The translations under genes and the position numbers were made by a program. Below, in pieces: positions 31,315-41,078 of a stretch of DNA of 64,000 nucleotides; positions within the stretch are counted from its first letter, which is position 1; every line of letters starts with the position of its first letter. The notes beneath the pieces are model-generated. The model did no database searches and had not been told where the DNA came from. It saw only the letters and a program-made list of their open reading frames with translations. This DNA is from Burkholderia sp. Leaf177 (GTDB lineage Bacteria; Pseudomonadota; Gammaproteobacteria; Burkholderiales; Burkholderiaceae). The stretch covers positions 757,990 through 821,989 of the forward strand of contig NZ_LMPF01000001.1 of NCBI RefSeq assembly GCF_001424345.1, in the 5' to 3' direction.

Positions 31315-32775
31315 ATGCGTCTGATCCAGAAAGCACTCACGTTCGATGACGTGCTCCTCGTGCCCGCGTTTTCCAACGTTCTCCCGCGCGACACCAGCCT
31401 GAAAACTCAGGTAACCCGCAAGATTTCCCTGAATATGCCCCTGTTGTCCGCCGCCATGGACACAGTCACCGAAGGCCGGCTCGCCATCGCGATGGCCCAG
31501 CTCGGCGGCGTCGGCATCATCCACAAGAACCTTACCGCTGCAGAACAGGCCCGCGAAGTCGCCAAAGTAAAGCGCTTCGAATCCGGCGTGGTGCGTGATC
31601 CGATCACAGTTCCGCCGCAAATGAAAGTGCGCGATGTGATCGCACTGACGCGACAGCATGGTATTTCCGGCTTCCCGGTCGTGGAAGGGCCGCAGTTGAT
31701 CGGCATCGTGACGAACCGGGATTTGCGCTTCGAAGAGCGTCTCGACGACGAAGTGCGCAAGATCATGACGCCGCGTGAACGTCTCGTGACGGTCAAGGAA
31801 GGCACGCCGCTCGCGGAAGCCAAGGCGCTGATGCATAGCCATCGGCTGGAACGCGTGCTGGTTGTCAACGACGCGTTCGAGTTGCGCGGCCTCATGACGG
31901 TCAAGGACATCACGAAACAAACCGAACATCCGGATGCCTGTAAAGACGAGCACGGCAAGCTGCGCGCCGGCGCGGCAGTCGGCGTAGGCCCGGAAAACGA
32001 AGAGCGCGTGGATCTGCTCTCGGCGGCGGGCGTTGATGTGATCGTCGTCGATACCGCGCACGGACACAGCCAGGGCGTGCTCGAACGCGTGCGCTGGGTG
32101 AAGCAGAACTATCCGCATATTGAAGTGATCGGCGGGAATATCGCCACGGCCGCAGCCGCCAAGGCGCTCGTGGAATACGGCGCGGACGGCGTGAAGGTCG
32201 GTATCGGCCCGGGTTCTATTTGTACAACGCGGATCGTGGCCGGCGTCGGCGTGCCGCAGATCACGGCGGTGGCGAATGTTTCGGACGCGTTGCGTGGTTC
32301 CGGCGTGCCGGTGATTTCGGACGGCGGCGTGCGTTTTTCCGGCGATGTCAGCAAGGCGCTCGCCGCTGGCGCGGACGCGGTGATGATGGGCAGCATGCTC
32401 GCCGGCACCGAGGAATCCCCAGGCGACGTGTTCCTTTTCCAGGGACGCCAATACAAGGCGTATCGCGGCATGGGTTCGGTCGGCGCAATGAAGGACGGCG
32501 CGGCTGACCGCTATTTCCAGGACAACTCGGCGAATATCGACAAGCTGGTTCCGGAAGGCATTGAAGGGCGCGTGGCTTACAAGGGTTCGGTCAACGCTAT
32601 TCTGTTCCAGGTCGTTGGCGGCGTGCGGGCGAGCATGGGATATTGCGGCTGCCGCAACATCGGCGAGATGCATGACAAAGCCGAATTCGTCCAGATCACG
32701 GGCGCGGGCATGCGTGAGTCGCACGTGCACGACGTGCAGATCACGAAGGAAGCACCCAACTATCACGTGGACTGA
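31315..32775 (+). CDS. guaB: Inosine-5'-monophosphate dehydrogenase
   Basis: Oxidises IMP to XMP with NAD+, the rate-setting step to GTP. The 486-residue protein begins [20 protein letters not shown] and has the barrel split by a pair of CBS domains (about residues 95-215). The catalytic loop [15 protein letters not shown] holds the active Cys, followed by [22 protein letters not shown] and the GMGS and mobile-flap regions. guaA lies about 1 kb downstream with one unrelated gene between. Confidence 0.97.
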   Translation: MRLIQKALTFDDVLLVPAFSNVLPRDTSLKTQVTRKISLNMPLLSAAMDTVTEGRLAIAMAQLGGVGIIHKNLTAAEQAREVAKVKRFESGVVRDPITVPPQMKVRDVIALTRQHGISGFPVVEGPQLIGIVTNRDLRFEERLDDEVRKIMTPRERLVTVKEGTPLAEAKALMHSHRLERVLVVNDAFELRGLMTVKDITKQTEHPDACKDEHGKLRAGAAVGVGPENEERVDLLSAAGVDVIVVDTAHGHSQGVLERVRWVKQNYPHIEVIGGNIATAAAAKALVEYGADGVKVGIGPGSICTTRIVAGVGVPQITAVANVSDALRGSGVPVISDGGVRFSGDVSKALAAGADAVMMGSMLAGTEESPGDVFLFQGRQYKAYRGMGSVGAMKDGAADRYFQDNSANIDKLVPEGIEGRVAYKGSVNAILFQVVGGVRASMGYCGCRNIGEMHDKAEFVQITGAGMRESHVHDVQITKEAPNYHVD

Positions 32776-32777
32776 TC

Positions 32778-33596
32778 ATGAAACCGCTGCTGCGCGTTGT
32801 CCTCGTCATCAATGCACTGATCTTCCTCGCGTTCGGCGTGCTGTTCCTGTTGACACCATGGGGATCGCTGTGGGATTCGATGCATCTTGTGCGCGTGCAG
32901 CCGCCTCTGGTCGGGCAGTTGCTGGGCGTGGCGCTGATCGGGTTCGCGTGGCTCGGGTTTCACGCGGCCGTCGATGGCGCCTTGACAGCTACGGCCGCGA
33001 AGGTTTCCGGACATGTCGAATGGTTGTCGGGCTTGATTCTGATTGTGTGGCTCGGGCTGCGTTTGTCGGAGGTGACGGGTTTCGGGCAGTTGCTTGGCGC
33101 GCTGATCGGTGCCGCGTTGCTGATTCTGGGACTTGGCAGCGTTCGGCTCTCCAGCGCCGTGCGCAGACGTGAGCGTGCCGCGATTGCCGGTGCGGCCGCT
33201 GCTGAACGTGCCGAGAAGCAGGCTGCGAAGACGCGAGCGGAAGAGCGGGCCGCTGCAGGTACTCCGGTGCGGCCTCCAATGACGTCCGATCCTGTCGCGC
33301 CGGCAAATCCGCGCTGGGACGCCGAGCCGGTCGCGGGAGCGCCTGTGCCGCCGCTGGCGCCATCGGCCGCCCGTCCGGCAGCGCCAGCACCGGCCGCAAC
33401 CGCGTTTGATCCGGCCACGGGACATGCCATCGATCCGGCGACGGGCCGTTCGCTTCATCCCGTAGCCGGCCGCGCGTTTGAGCCTGTGAGCGGCGGGCAC
33501 AAGATCGATCCCGAAACGGGTCGCGCAATTGATCCGGTCACCGGGCAGGTTATCGACCCCGTGACAGGCGTTCCGGTTCGCCGCGATCCGCTTTGA
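32778..33596 (+). CDS. Membrane protein of unknown function with C-terminal octapeptide repeats
   Basis: Not recognised as a named family. The 272-residue protein has about four hydrophobic segments (residues roughly 5-30, 45-65, 80-98, 103-122), an Ala/Arg/Glu-rich helical stretch (129-160), a Pro/Ala linker (165-208), and then seven octapeptide repeats at 210-266 of the type [I/F/L]-[D/H/E]-P-x-[T/A/S]-G-x-x. It begins MKPLLRVVLVINALIFL, two bases after the guaB stop, and ends before a terminator, so it is probably co-transcribed with guaB. The repeat tail is probably cytoplasmic or periplasmic and extended; topology is not certain. Coding is well supported by position and codon pattern. 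Confidence 0.85.
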   Translation: MKPLLRVVLVINALIFLAFGVLFLLTPWGSLWDSMHLVRVQPPLVGQLLGVALIGFAWLGFHAAVDGALTATAAKVSGHVEWLSGLILIVWLGLRLSEVTGFGQLLGALIGAALLILGLGSVRLSSAVRRRERAAIAGAAAAERAEKQAAKTRAEERAAAGTPVRPPMTSDPVAPANPRWDAEPVAGAPVPPLAPSAARPAAPAPAATAFDPATGHAIDPATGRSLHPVAGRAFEPVSGGHKIDPETGRAIDPVTGQVIDPVTGVPVRRDPL

Positions 33597-33603
33597 ACGT
33601 CGT

Positions 33604-33633
33604 GAGCGGTGACTACACCGCTCGATTAGTTTT
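33604..33633 (+). terminator. Terminator after the guaB-membrane protein unit
   Basis: Perfect 8-bp stem GAGCGGTG (33604-33611) / CACCGCTC (33616-33623) around ACTA, followed by GATTAGTTTT. Confidence 0.75.
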
Positions 33634-33762
33634 CAAACACGGTCGGCATCGCGTGCCGGCCGTTGATATTTTTGCGTGACACGACGCGCGGGATCTCGTT
33701 CCCGCCGCCTCGCGTTTCCGTTTTGCCAACCGTTTCCGCTTACTCGCCTTCTGGCCGCTGCC

Positions 33763-35343
33763 ATGCACGACAAGATCCTGATTCTCGATTTCGGCTCCCA
33801 AGTCACCCAACTGATCGCGCGACGCATCCGCGAATCACACGTGTATTCGGAGATCCATCCGTACGACGTCGATGAAGCATTCATCCGCGAATTCGCGCCG
33901 AAGGGCATCATTTTGTCGGGTGGACCGAACTCGGTTACCGAACTCGATTCGCCGCGCGCGCCGCAAGTCGTCTTCGATCTCGGCGTGCCGGTGCTCGGCA
34001 TTTGCTACGGCATGCAGACCATGGCCGAACAACTCGGCGGCAAGGTCGAACTCGGCAATGTCCGCGAGTTCGGCTACGCGGAAGTGCGCGCGCACAACCA
34101 TACGAGTTTCCTAAACGGCATTGAAGATTTTCAGACGGCCGAAGGGCACGGCATGCTCAAGGTATGGATGAGCCACGGCGACAAAGTGGCTGACATGCCA
34201 TTGGGATTCAAGTTGATGGCGTCCACGCCGGCGTGCCCGATTGCAGCCATGGCCGACGACGAACGTCATTTCTACGGCCTGCAATGGCATCCGGAAGTGA
34301 CGCACACGGTGCAGGGCCGCGCGATGCTCGATCGCTTCGTGCTCGAACTGTGCGCGGCGCGGCCGGATTGGGAGATGGGTCATTACATCGATGAAGCCGT
34401 CGAGAAGATCCGCGCCCAGGTCGGCGATGAACATGTGATTCTCGGCTTGTCGGGCGGCGTGGATTCATCGGTGGCGGCGGCGCTTTTGCATCGCGCGATT
34501 GGTGCGCAGCTGACGTGCGTGTTTGTCGATCACGGCTTGTTGCGGTTGAACGAAGCCGAGCAGGTCATGACGACGTTCGCCGATCACCTCGGCGTGAAAG
34601 TGATTCATGTCGATGCCAGCGAAGTTTTCTTGTCGAAGCTTGCCGGCGTGACCGATCCCGAGGCGAAGCGGAAGATCATTGGCGCTGAGTTCGTGGAAGT
34701 GTTCCAAACGGAAGCGAACAAGCTGAAGGACGCGAAGTGGCTCGCGCAAGGGACCATTTATCCGGATGTGATCGAATCGGCGGGCAAGGGCAAGAAGGGC
34801 CACACGATCAAGAGCCATCACAACGTGGGCGGCTTGCCCGAGACGTTGAACCTGAAGTTGCTCGAACCGTTGCGCGAGTTGTTCAAAGACGAAGTGCGGG
34901 AGTTGGGCGTGAAGCTTGGGTTGCCGCCGGCGATGGTTTATCGGCATCCGTTCCCGGGACCGGGTCTGGGCGTGCGGATTCTCGGCGAAGTGAAGCGCGA
35001 GTTCGCGGATCTGCTGCGTCACGCGGATGCGATTTTTATCGAGACGTTGAGGAATACGTTCGATAAGAAATCGGCCAAGTCATGGTACGAGTTGACAAGC
35101 CAGGCTTTCGCGGTGTTCTTGCCTGTGAAAAGCGTGGGCGTGATGGGCGATGGGCGGACTTACGAGTATGTGGTCGCTTTGCGTGCCGTGCAGACGCTGG
35201 ACTTCATGACGGCGCAATGGGCGCATCTGCCGCATGAGTTGCTGGGGCATGTTTCGAACCGGATCATTAACGAAGTGCGCGGGATCAATCGCGTTGTTTA
35301 TGATATTTCGGGGAAACCGCCGGCTACGATTGAGTGGGAGTGA
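33763..35343 (+). CDS. guaA: GMP synthase (glutamine-hydrolysing)
   Basis: Converts XMP to GMP using glutamine and ATP. The 526-residue protein has an N-terminal glutamine amidotransferase domain (nucleophile in [16 protein letters not shown], His/Glu in [10 protein letters not shown]), an ATP-pyrophosphatase domain with the P-loop [17 protein letters not shown], and the C-terminal dimerisation domain ([16 protein letters not shown], ending KPPATIEWE). The start at 33763 ([16 protein letters not shown]) is the conserved family start; 29 upstream in-frame residues are unlike any GuaA. Confidence 0.97.
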   Translation: MHDKILILDFGSQVTQLIARRIRESHVYSEIHPYDVDEAFIREFAPKGIILSGGPNSVTELDSPRAPQVVFDLGVPVLGICYGMQTMAEQLGGKVELGNVREFGYAEVRAHNHTSFLNGIEDFQTAEGHGMLKVWMSHGDKVADMPLGFKLMASTPACPIAAMADDERHFYGLQWHPEVTHTVQGRAMLDRFVLELCAARPDWEMGHYIDEAVEKIRAQVGDEHVILGLSGGVDSSVAAALLHRAIGAQLTCVFVDHGLLRLNEAEQVMTTFADHLGVKVIHVDASEVFLSKLAGVTDPEAKRKIIGAEFVEVFQTEANKLKDAKWLAQGTIYPDVIESAGKGKKGHTIKSHHNVGGLPETLNLKLLEPLRELFKDEVRELGVKLGLPPAMVYRHPFPGPGLGVRILGEVKREFADLLRHADAIFIETLRNTFDKKSAKSWYELTSQAFAVFLPVKSVGVMGDGRTYEYVVALRAVQTLDFMTAQWAHLPHELLGHVSNRIINEVRGINRVVYDISGKPPATIEWE

Positions 35344-35402
35344 ATGTAGAGCACTTGGTGGGATCCGTGGTTTCAATCGACAAAACCACCTCCGCTCACC
35401 AA

Positions 35403-35444
35403 TAAAAAAACGCGCGATGCCGCTCACCGGCATCGCGCGTTTTT
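35403..35444. terminator. Bidirectional terminator between guaA and gcd
   Basis: A perfect 12-bp stem CGCGCGATGCCG (35411-35422) / CGGCATCGCGCG (35428-35439) is flanked by an A run on the left and a T run on the right. It can stop transcription from both convergent genes. Confidence 0.92.
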
Positions 35445-35450
35445 CACATC

Positions 35451-37868
35451 TCACTGCTTGTCCGGCAACGCATAAGCCACCACATAATCGCCCAGCTTGG
35501 TCCCGAACGACCCATGGCCACCAGCCGCGATGACCACATACTGCTTGCCACCAGCCTCATACGTCATCGGCGTCGCCTGTCCTCCGGCCGGCAGGCGAGC
35601 TTCCCAAAGCTGTTCACCGGTATCGGTATTAAAGCCCCGCAAATAATTGTCCGCAGTCGCTCCGATAAAAAACACATGACCTGCCGTCGTGACCGGACCG
35701 CCGAGCATCGGCATGCCCATCTTGAACGGAATCGGGATTGGAGATGAATCGCGCGTCGTGCCGATGCGTTTCTTCCAGATCACCTTGTTCGTGCCTAGAT
35801 CGACGGCCGACACGTAACCCCAAGCCGGCTGTTTGCAAGGCAAGCCCAGCGGCGATAGAAACGGGTTCAGCGTCACACCGAACGGCACGCCGTATTGCGG
35901 CTGGATACCGGTCTCGGTGCCCGTGCCACCCCGTGCAGATGCAGTCGGCTCAATCGGATTACCCGGTCCGCGTGCAATGAGCTTCGATACAAACGGCAGC
36001 GCGATCGGATTGGCAATGGCGAGGCTGCGGTCGGTATCGATGGCAAGGCCGCCCCATTCGAACATGCCGAGATTTCCCGGAAACACGAGCGTCCCTTGCT
36101 CCGAAGGCGGCGTGAACGGCCCTTCATATCGCAGACGATGAAACATCACGCGGCACACGAGTTGATCGAACATCGTTGCGCCCCACATGTCCGCACCGGT
36201 CAGGTTCTTCTTCGGCCTGAACGTGAGGTCCGAGAACGGCTGTGTCGGCGATACATGATCGCCCGTCGCCGCGCCTTGCGGCACTGGCTGTTCGGGCGCG
36301 GGCACGATCGGCTTGCCGGTGCGGCGATCAAGCACGAAGATATTGCCCGTCTTGGCCGGCGCGTAAATCGCGGGGATGACGTTGCCGCTGCTGTCCTTGA
36401 TATCCGCGATAGTCGGCTGCGCCGGAAGGTCCATATCCCACAGGTCGTGGTGAACGGTCTGATAGAACCAGGCGAGCTTGCCCGTCGATGCATTCAGCGC
36501 AAGCAATCCGCTTGCATAGCGTTCCTGATCGGGCGTGCGATGGCCGCCCCAGATGTCGGGAGTCGTTACGCCCATCGGCAAATAGACGATATCGAGTTGC
36601 GGGTCGTAGGCCGCGGGAGCCCATGAGTTCGGCGAGTTCATCGTGTAACTGTGTTGATCGCCGGAGATCGCATTCGGGTCGGGCGCGCCGGGATCGAATG
36701 CCCAGAGCAGCTTGCCGGTGTCGACATCGAAACCGCGTATCACGCCTGACGGCTCGCGCGTGCCGTAGTTGTCTGTCACTGCACCCGCGACCACGATGAC
36801 CTTCGATGTAATCACCGGAGGCGAAGTCGGCTCGTACTGTCCCGGCGTCTTGACCGGTTGCAGATGCTGCAGATCGAGCGAACCGTTATCGGCGAAAGTG
36901 AGGCATCGCTGACCGGTGGCGGCATCGAGTTCGAACAGGCGGCCGTCGTTCACGGGGAGGATGATCCGGCGCGCGCACATCGCTTGCGAGGCTGGGCTGT
37001 TAGCTTGACGCGCTTGCGAAGCAGCGGCCGTCTCGTGATAGGAAACGCCTCGGCAGGTTACGTGCTGGAAGCTGGGATCGGGCTTGAGGCCGGGATCGAA
37101 GCGCCATTTCTCCTTACCTGTCGCTCCGTCCAGCGCAATTGCAATTTGATGCGGTGTGCAGAAATACAGCGTGCCGTCGACCGCGAGCGGCGTCACTTCA
37201 TTCGTGATTTCGACCGGATCATTGGGGCCCTTCATATCGCCTGTGCGATAAGTCCACGCTTCCTGCAGATCCTTCGTGTTCTTGTTGTTGATCTGCGCAA
37301 GCGGCGAATATCGCGTTCCTGCTTGGGTGTTGCCGTAGTTCAGCCAGTCACCCGCGCGGCTGGCTGGCGTTGCCGGGGCTTCGGCAGTTTGCGCCGCCGC
37401 CACCGTGCCGTTGATCTCCTGCGGATCGTTGAATGCGGCGTACACGAGCGCGATGCCGGTAAACACGATCGCCGCGGCGAGAGTCAATCCGCCGTTCTTC
37501 ACGGGCTTTAGAAACAAGCGATAAGTGAACGGAAGCAACAGCCAGATGCCAACGATGACAAGCACATCGACACGCGGCGCCAGTGCCCAAAAATCGAAAC
37601 CTGCTTCGATAACCGCCCATACCAACGTGCCGAAAAGCAGCAGCGCATAAAGATAGAGCGCCGAGACATTTCTTCGCCAGGTTAAAACCGCAACCGCCAA
37701 CATGAAGATTCCGGCGACTACGTAGTAGGGCGACCCTCCGATTGCAATCAGCCAGATTCCCATTGCGACGAGATAGATTCCCGACAGCGATAAAAACGCA
37801 ATCGTCAGCCACTTCACAATGGGAGATGCCGAGGCAGGCGATCGCGGCGGCGAATAGTTCGAGTTCAT
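35451..37868 (-). CDS. gcd: Membrane-bound PQQ-dependent glucose dehydrogenase
   Basis: Quinoprotein that oxidises aldoses such as glucose to the lactone in the periplasm and passes electrons to ubiquinone. The 805-residue protein has five N-terminal membrane segments (about residues 15-150) and a PQQ beta-propeller. Conserved stretches include HVTCRGVSYHE, PRRIILPVNDGRL-like sequence, YEPTSPPVIT, NSPNSWAPAAYDPQLD, PMGVTTPDIWGGHRTP and WFYQTVHHDLWDMDLPAQP. These match E. coli Gcd closely from memory; a quinate/shikimate relative is less likely. PQQ synthesis genes are not in the window. Gluconate produced this way often helps dissolve mineral phosphate. Confidence 0.92.
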   Translation of the reverse strand: MNSNYSPPRSPASASPIVKWLTIAFLSLSGIYLVAMGIWLIAIGGSPYYVVAGIFMLAVAVLTWRRNVSALYLYALLLFGTLVWAVIEAGFDFWALAPRVDVLVIVGIWLLLPFTYRLFLKPVKNGGLTLAAAIVFTGIALVYAAFNDPQEINGTVAAAQTAEAPATPASRAGDWLNYGNTQAGTRYSPLAQINNKNTKDLQEAWTYRTGDMKGPNDPVEITNEVTPLAVDGTLYFCTPHQIAIALDGATGKEKWRFDPGLKPDPSFQHVTCRGVSYHETAAASQARQANSPASQAMCARRIILPVNDGRLFELDAATGQRCLTFADNGSLDLQHLQPVKTPGQYEPTSPPVITSKVIVVAGAVTDNYGTREPSGVIRGFDVDTGKLLWAFDPGAPDPNAISGDQHSYTMNSPNSWAPAAYDPQLDIVYLPMGVTTPDIWGGHRTPDQERYASGLLALNASTGKLAWFYQTVHHDLWDMDLPAQPTIADIKDSSGNVIPAIYAPAKTGNIFVLDRRTGKPIVPAPEQPVPQGAATGDHVSPTQPFSDLTFRPKKNLTGADMWGATMFDQLVCRVMFHRLRYEGPFTPPSEQGTLVFPGNLGMFEWGGLAIDTDRSLAIANPIALPFVSKLIARGPGNPIEPTASARGGTGTETGIQPQYGVPFGVTLNPFLSPLGLPCKQPAWGYVSAVDLGTNKVIWKKRIGTTRDSSPIPIPFKMGMPMLGGPVTTAGHVFFIGATADNYLRGFNTDTGEQLWEARLPAGGQATPMTYEAGGKQYVVIAAGGHGSFGTKLGDYVVAYALPDKQ

Positions 37869-38280
37869 TTACGCACCTCTGGTTGTCGGCGGTAGCGGCT
37901 CATGGCAGACCATGCCATGGAGAATTTACGCGACGGGAAAGGTAATCGGTGGGAGCCACGCATCGTCGGGTCGGCAAGACGCGTCTGCTGCATCTGCAAG
38001 CTTTCGTAAAGGTCAAGACCTCAGCTACGCGCGTGAGTGCGACCCTTAACAAACACGCGTGCTGTCGCAAACAACATGCCCGGACAGGTCGAGACTCGAA
38101 ATTCTCTAGGGTTGACGGGACGTATCAACATAACCACTCGGCGCCCATGTCTAGCAAGACCACGGATATCACGGTCGCCAATAGTGCCTTCATTGCCGGT
38201 CGTTCGCCGCTTCTGTATGGTGGTCGTCAGGCGCGACGAATCGATGCGCAGAACAAACAAGCATACCGAAGGAAAAGCGA
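37869..38280. promoter_or_regulatory. Divergent gcd/fpr intergenic region with inverted repeat
   Basis: This 412-bp gap holds the two divergent promoters. A perfect 7-bp inverted repeat CATGGCA-N5-TGCCATG lies at 37901-37919, 33-51 bases upstream of the gcd start, placed like an operator. AGAGGTG before the gcd ATG (minus strand) is its ribosome binding site, and GAAGGAAAAGCGA precedes fpr. No convincing coding frame lies between. Confidence 0.4.
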
Positions 38281-39354
38281 ATGGCTTCCGAAACCGGCAC
38301 ACATACCGATACCCCCATCCGCACCGATGTCCTGATCGTGGGCGCAGGTCCTGTCGGACTTTTTGCGGCTTTCGAGGCAGGCGTTGTCGGCTTGTCGTGC
38401 CAGATTGTCGATACGCTCGGTCGTATTGGCGGGCAATGCATCGAGCTGTATCCCGACAAGCCCATCTACGACATCCCCGCGGTTCCATCGTGTACGGCGC
38501 GCGAGCTCGTCGACCGGCTGATGGACCAATGCCGACCGTTTAATCCGCCAATCCACCTGAACCAGCGCGTGAATACAGTCGAGCAACGCGACGATGGCCG
38601 CTGGACCGCGACAACCAAGCAGGGCCTCGTCTTCGATACCGCCGCCATCATGCTCGCGGCCGGTAACGGCGCCTTCGTGCCGCAGCGTCTCGCGCTGCCC
38701 GAAGCCACGCCGCTGGAAGACCAGTTCGTGCACTACAGCGTGCGCGCGCTTTCCGACTTCGCCGGCAAAACCGTCGTGGTCGCAGGCGGCGGCGACTCCG
38801 CGCTCGACTGGGCGCTGGCCTTGCGCAAGGTTGCGCGACGGGTCGTGCTGGTGCATCGGCGCAACGGATTCAGCGCGGTGGCATCGAGCGTCGATCAGAT
38901 GAGACGCGCGGTCGATGCCGACGAGATGGAGTTCATGGTCGGCTCCATCGCGGGGCTGCATATGCTCGACGACAAGCTCGCGTCAATCGAGATCAGGCAG
39001 ATAGGCGGCACGGCGCAAATTGAAGCCGATCATCTCGTTGTGCTGTACGGTCTCGTCGCGGATCTCGGGCCGATCGCGAAGTGGGGACTTGAGATTGCCG
39101 GTGGCCGCGTGAATGTCGATACATCCAATTATGAAAGCACGCGGCCGGGGATTTTCGCGGTAGGCGATATCGCCAATTATCCGAACAAGCAGAAGCTGAT
39201 TCTCTCGGGATTTCATGAAGCGTCGCTCGCGTTGCGAAAGGCGTTCACCTACGCATATCCCGAGAAAAAGCGCACTCACGTGCATTCGAGCTACGACTCG
39301 GGACTCGCCGAGCGGATCGCGTCCGGCGCCGCGCACGACGATAAAACGCCGTAG
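38281..39354 (+). CDS. Ferredoxin/flavodoxin-NADP+ reductase, thioredoxin-reductase-like type
   Basis: A 357-residue flavoprotein of the TrxR-like FNR class. It has an FAD-binding Rossmann motif VLIVGAGPVGLFAAFEAG near residue 18, the family stretch GRIGGQCIELYPDKPIYDIPA, an NADP-binding motif VVVAGGGDSALDWAL near residue 162, and a second FAD motif GIFAVGDIANYPNKQKLI. It lacks the CxxC redox pair of true thioredoxin reductases, as expected for this class. It would exchange electrons between NADPH and ferredoxin or flavodoxin. It stands alone, 17 bases from the convergent tonB end. Confidence 0.92.
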   Translation: MASETGTHTDTPIRTDVLIVGAGPVGLFAAFEAGVVGLSCQIVDTLGRIGGQCIELYPDKPIYDIPAVPSCTARELVDRLMDQCRPFNPPIHLNQRVNTVEQRDDGRWTATTKQGLVFDTAAIMLAAGNGAFVPQRLALPEATPLEDQFVHYSVRALSDFAGKTVVVAGGGDSALDWALALRKVARRVVLVHRRNGFSAVASSVDQMRRAVDADEMEFMVGSIAGLHMLDDKLASIEIRQIGGTAQIEADHLVVLYGLVADLGPIAKWGLEIAGGRVNVDTSNYESTRPGIFAVGDIANYPNKQKLILSGFHEASLALRKAFTYAYPEKKRTHVHSSYDSGLAERIASGAAHDDKTP

Positions 39355-39371
39355 ACGCGAGCGCCATGTCA

Positions 39372-40046
39372 TCAACTGACGTTGAAATGAACGCGAACGT
39401 CCTGATGGCTTTCGATCGCGTGGCCGTCCTGCATCGCCGGGAAGAAACGCCATTTTCGCAAGGCGTCCAGAAGCAGCGCGTTCAGGCGTGGATTGGACGT
39501 GGGCTTCGACAGCTCGACATCGACGGTACCGTCCGCATGCACATCGAAGCGGGCAATCGCCATGGTTTGATAGGCATCCTCACGAAGATCGTCGGGGAGA
39601 AAAGGCATCGGCTGACTGATGACTCGCGCGGCGGAACCTGCGGGTAATGCCGGTTTCTCGTTTTCCGATGACGGCAAGGCTGGCGCAGGTTCATTTGGAT
39701 GCGGCGGCGTCTCGGTGTTGGGCAGTGAATGTTCAATTACCGGTGAGGGAGTCACGCGCGGGCGGATCGCACGAACGGGCGGAGGATTCGAATGAGAATG
39801 AAGCGGCGCGGCGGCGGGTTGGCTGTGGGCTGCTTCGGGATTGGGCTTTGGCAAAGACGGTGGCGCGAGTTCGACCAGACGCATCTCCATCACCTTTTGC
39901 TCAGGCGCGGGAATCGTTGCTGATCGTTTCGACAAACGGCTAACGACTAGTGCGAGCAAGACCATCCATGCGGCGATGGCGATCAGCAGCGCAACGCTCA
40001 ACCTGAAGCGCTGACCATCGAACAGAGTCTTCAAGGCCACGTCCAT
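39372..40046 (-). CDS. TonB-family energy-transducing protein
   Basis: A 224-residue protein with an N-terminal membrane anchor (VALLIAIAAWMVLLALVV at about residues 18-35), a Pro-rich periplasmic spacer (about 60-130, typical for spanning the periplasm), and a C-terminal TonB domain (ARFDVHADGTVDVELSKPT and ALLLDALRKWRFFPAMQ). It would couple proton-motive force from ExbBD to the receptor. It is the last gene of the receptor-exbB-exbD-tonB group, starting directly after exbD. Confidence 0.88.
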   Translation of the reverse strand: MDVALKTLFDGQRFRLSVALLIAIAAWMVLLALVVSRLSKRSATIPAPEQKVMEMRLVELAPPSLPKPNPEAAHSQPAAAPLHSHSNPPPVRAIRPRVTPSPVIEHSLPNTETPPHPNEPAPALPSSENEKPALPAGSAARVISQPMPFLPDDLREDAYQTMAIARFDVHADGTVDVELSKPTSNPRLNALLLDALRKWRFFPAMQDGHAIESHQDVRVHFNVS

Positions 40047-40445
40047 CTACTCACGATGCACGGCGATCAAAAAATGCTCGGCGCCGCCGCGACGGGCGGC
40101 GAGCATCGCCTGAACCACGGCGCCTTGAGCCGCGGCGTCGTCGGCGGCAATCACCACGTTTTTATCGGCCTTGAGCAGCTTCCTTACGCTGCCTTCGACC
40201 TGGTTCAATCGAACCGGACTGTGATCGATAAAAATTCCGTTCTTCTGGTCGATGCTCATCGTCAACGGCTCACTTTCGGACATGCGCTCAGCCTGTCCCG
40301 ATGGCAGGTTGATCTTCACTGCGTCGAGTCGCTGCATCGCGAGGGACGCGAGCATGAAGGTCGCGAGCAGAAAAAACATCACATCGATCATCGGAATGAT
40401 TTCGATGCGGCCGCGCTTCGATGCTCGTGATCGCCGGAGTTTCAT
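40047..40445 (-). CDS. exbD: ExbD/TolR-family biopolymer transporter
   Basis: A 132-residue protein with a single membrane segment (MIDVMFFLLATFMLASLAM at about residues 19-37) containing the conserved membrane Asp20 used in proton conduction, and a periplasmic domain (VRKLLKADKNVVIAADDAAAQG). Its ATG overlaps the exbB stop by four bases, indicating coupling. Part of the TonB-dependent uptake unit on the minus strand. Confidence 0.93.
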   Translation of the reverse strand: MKLRRSRASKRGRIEIIPMIDVMFFLLATFMLASLAMQRLDAVKINLPSGQAERMSESEPLTMSIDQKNGIFIDHSPVRLNQVEGSVRKLLKADKNVVIAADDAAAQGAVVQAMLAARRGGAEHFLIAVHRE

Positions 40446-41047
40446 TGGACCTTGCCCGTGCCAGCTAAATCGTTTTCAGCGTGCAGCCGGACGCCGGCGA
40501 GACGTTCGTTCGCATAAAGCTCGAGATCGTCTATCAAGCGCTCGAGGCGTCGCGAAAAGTAGTTGAAAGCGAAAAGCGCGAATAACGCAACGATCAACCC
40601 GATAGCGGTAGCGACCAGTGATTGCGCAACACCTCCCGTGACCCCACCAGGATTGACGAGTCCGCTGCCGCCGAAAAGCTGGAAGGAATGCATCATTCCC
40701 ACGATGGTTCCAAGCAGCCCGAGCAAAGGTGCCGCCGTGACGATCGTTTCGAGCACCCAAAACCCGCGGCTCATATCGCGCTCGATGCGCGTGGCGAGGG
40801 ATTGCGCACGCGTTTCGTACAACCACAACGGCGTACCGGGCTGCATGACGAACGTGGCGTCGAGGCGTCTGAATGCGTGCTGTGCGGGAAGCGTATCGAT
40901 ACGCGTCGATGGCTCGCCTGCAAAGCGCGAAAAAACATAAGCGCGATCGATTGCAATTGCGATCGCGAGTACGGCGAGCAGTGTCAGCGGATAAACAACC
41001 CATCCGCCCACTTGCGCAGCGGCGACAATTCCTCCCCAATCCTGCAT
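40442..41047 (-). CDS. exbB: ExbB/MotA/TolQ-family proton channel protein
   Basis: A 201-residue membrane protein with three hydrophobic segments: VVYPLTLLAVLAIAIAID near residue 17, LETIVTAAPLLGLLGTIVGM in the middle, and AQSLVATAIGLIVALFALFAF later. GLLGTIVGM followed by the SLVATAIGL helix is the family signature. It forms the energising motor with ExbD. ATG 41047 is chosen over an in-frame TTG two codons upstream. It begins 31 bases after the receptor gene's stop. Confidence 0.93.
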   Translation of the reverse strand: MQDWGGIVAAAQVGGWVVYPLTLLAVLAIAIAIDRAYVFSRFAGEPSTRIDTLPAQHAFRRLDATFVMQPGTPLWLYETRAQSLATRIERDMSRGFWVLETIVTAAPLLGLLGTIVGMMHSFQLFGGSGLVNPGGVTGGVAQSLVATAIGLIVALFALFAFNYFSRRLERLIDDLELYANERLAGVRLHAENDLAGTGKVQ

Positions 41048-41078
41048 GATCAAAACCCTTGGTTAGTTATCCGTTGCA

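Noticed and set aside
37949..38335. A 128-codon plus-strand frame running from the gcd-fpr gap into fpr.
   Set aside because: It overlaps fpr in another frame, lacks a ribosome binding site and has no recognisable domain; the gap is better explained as regulatory.
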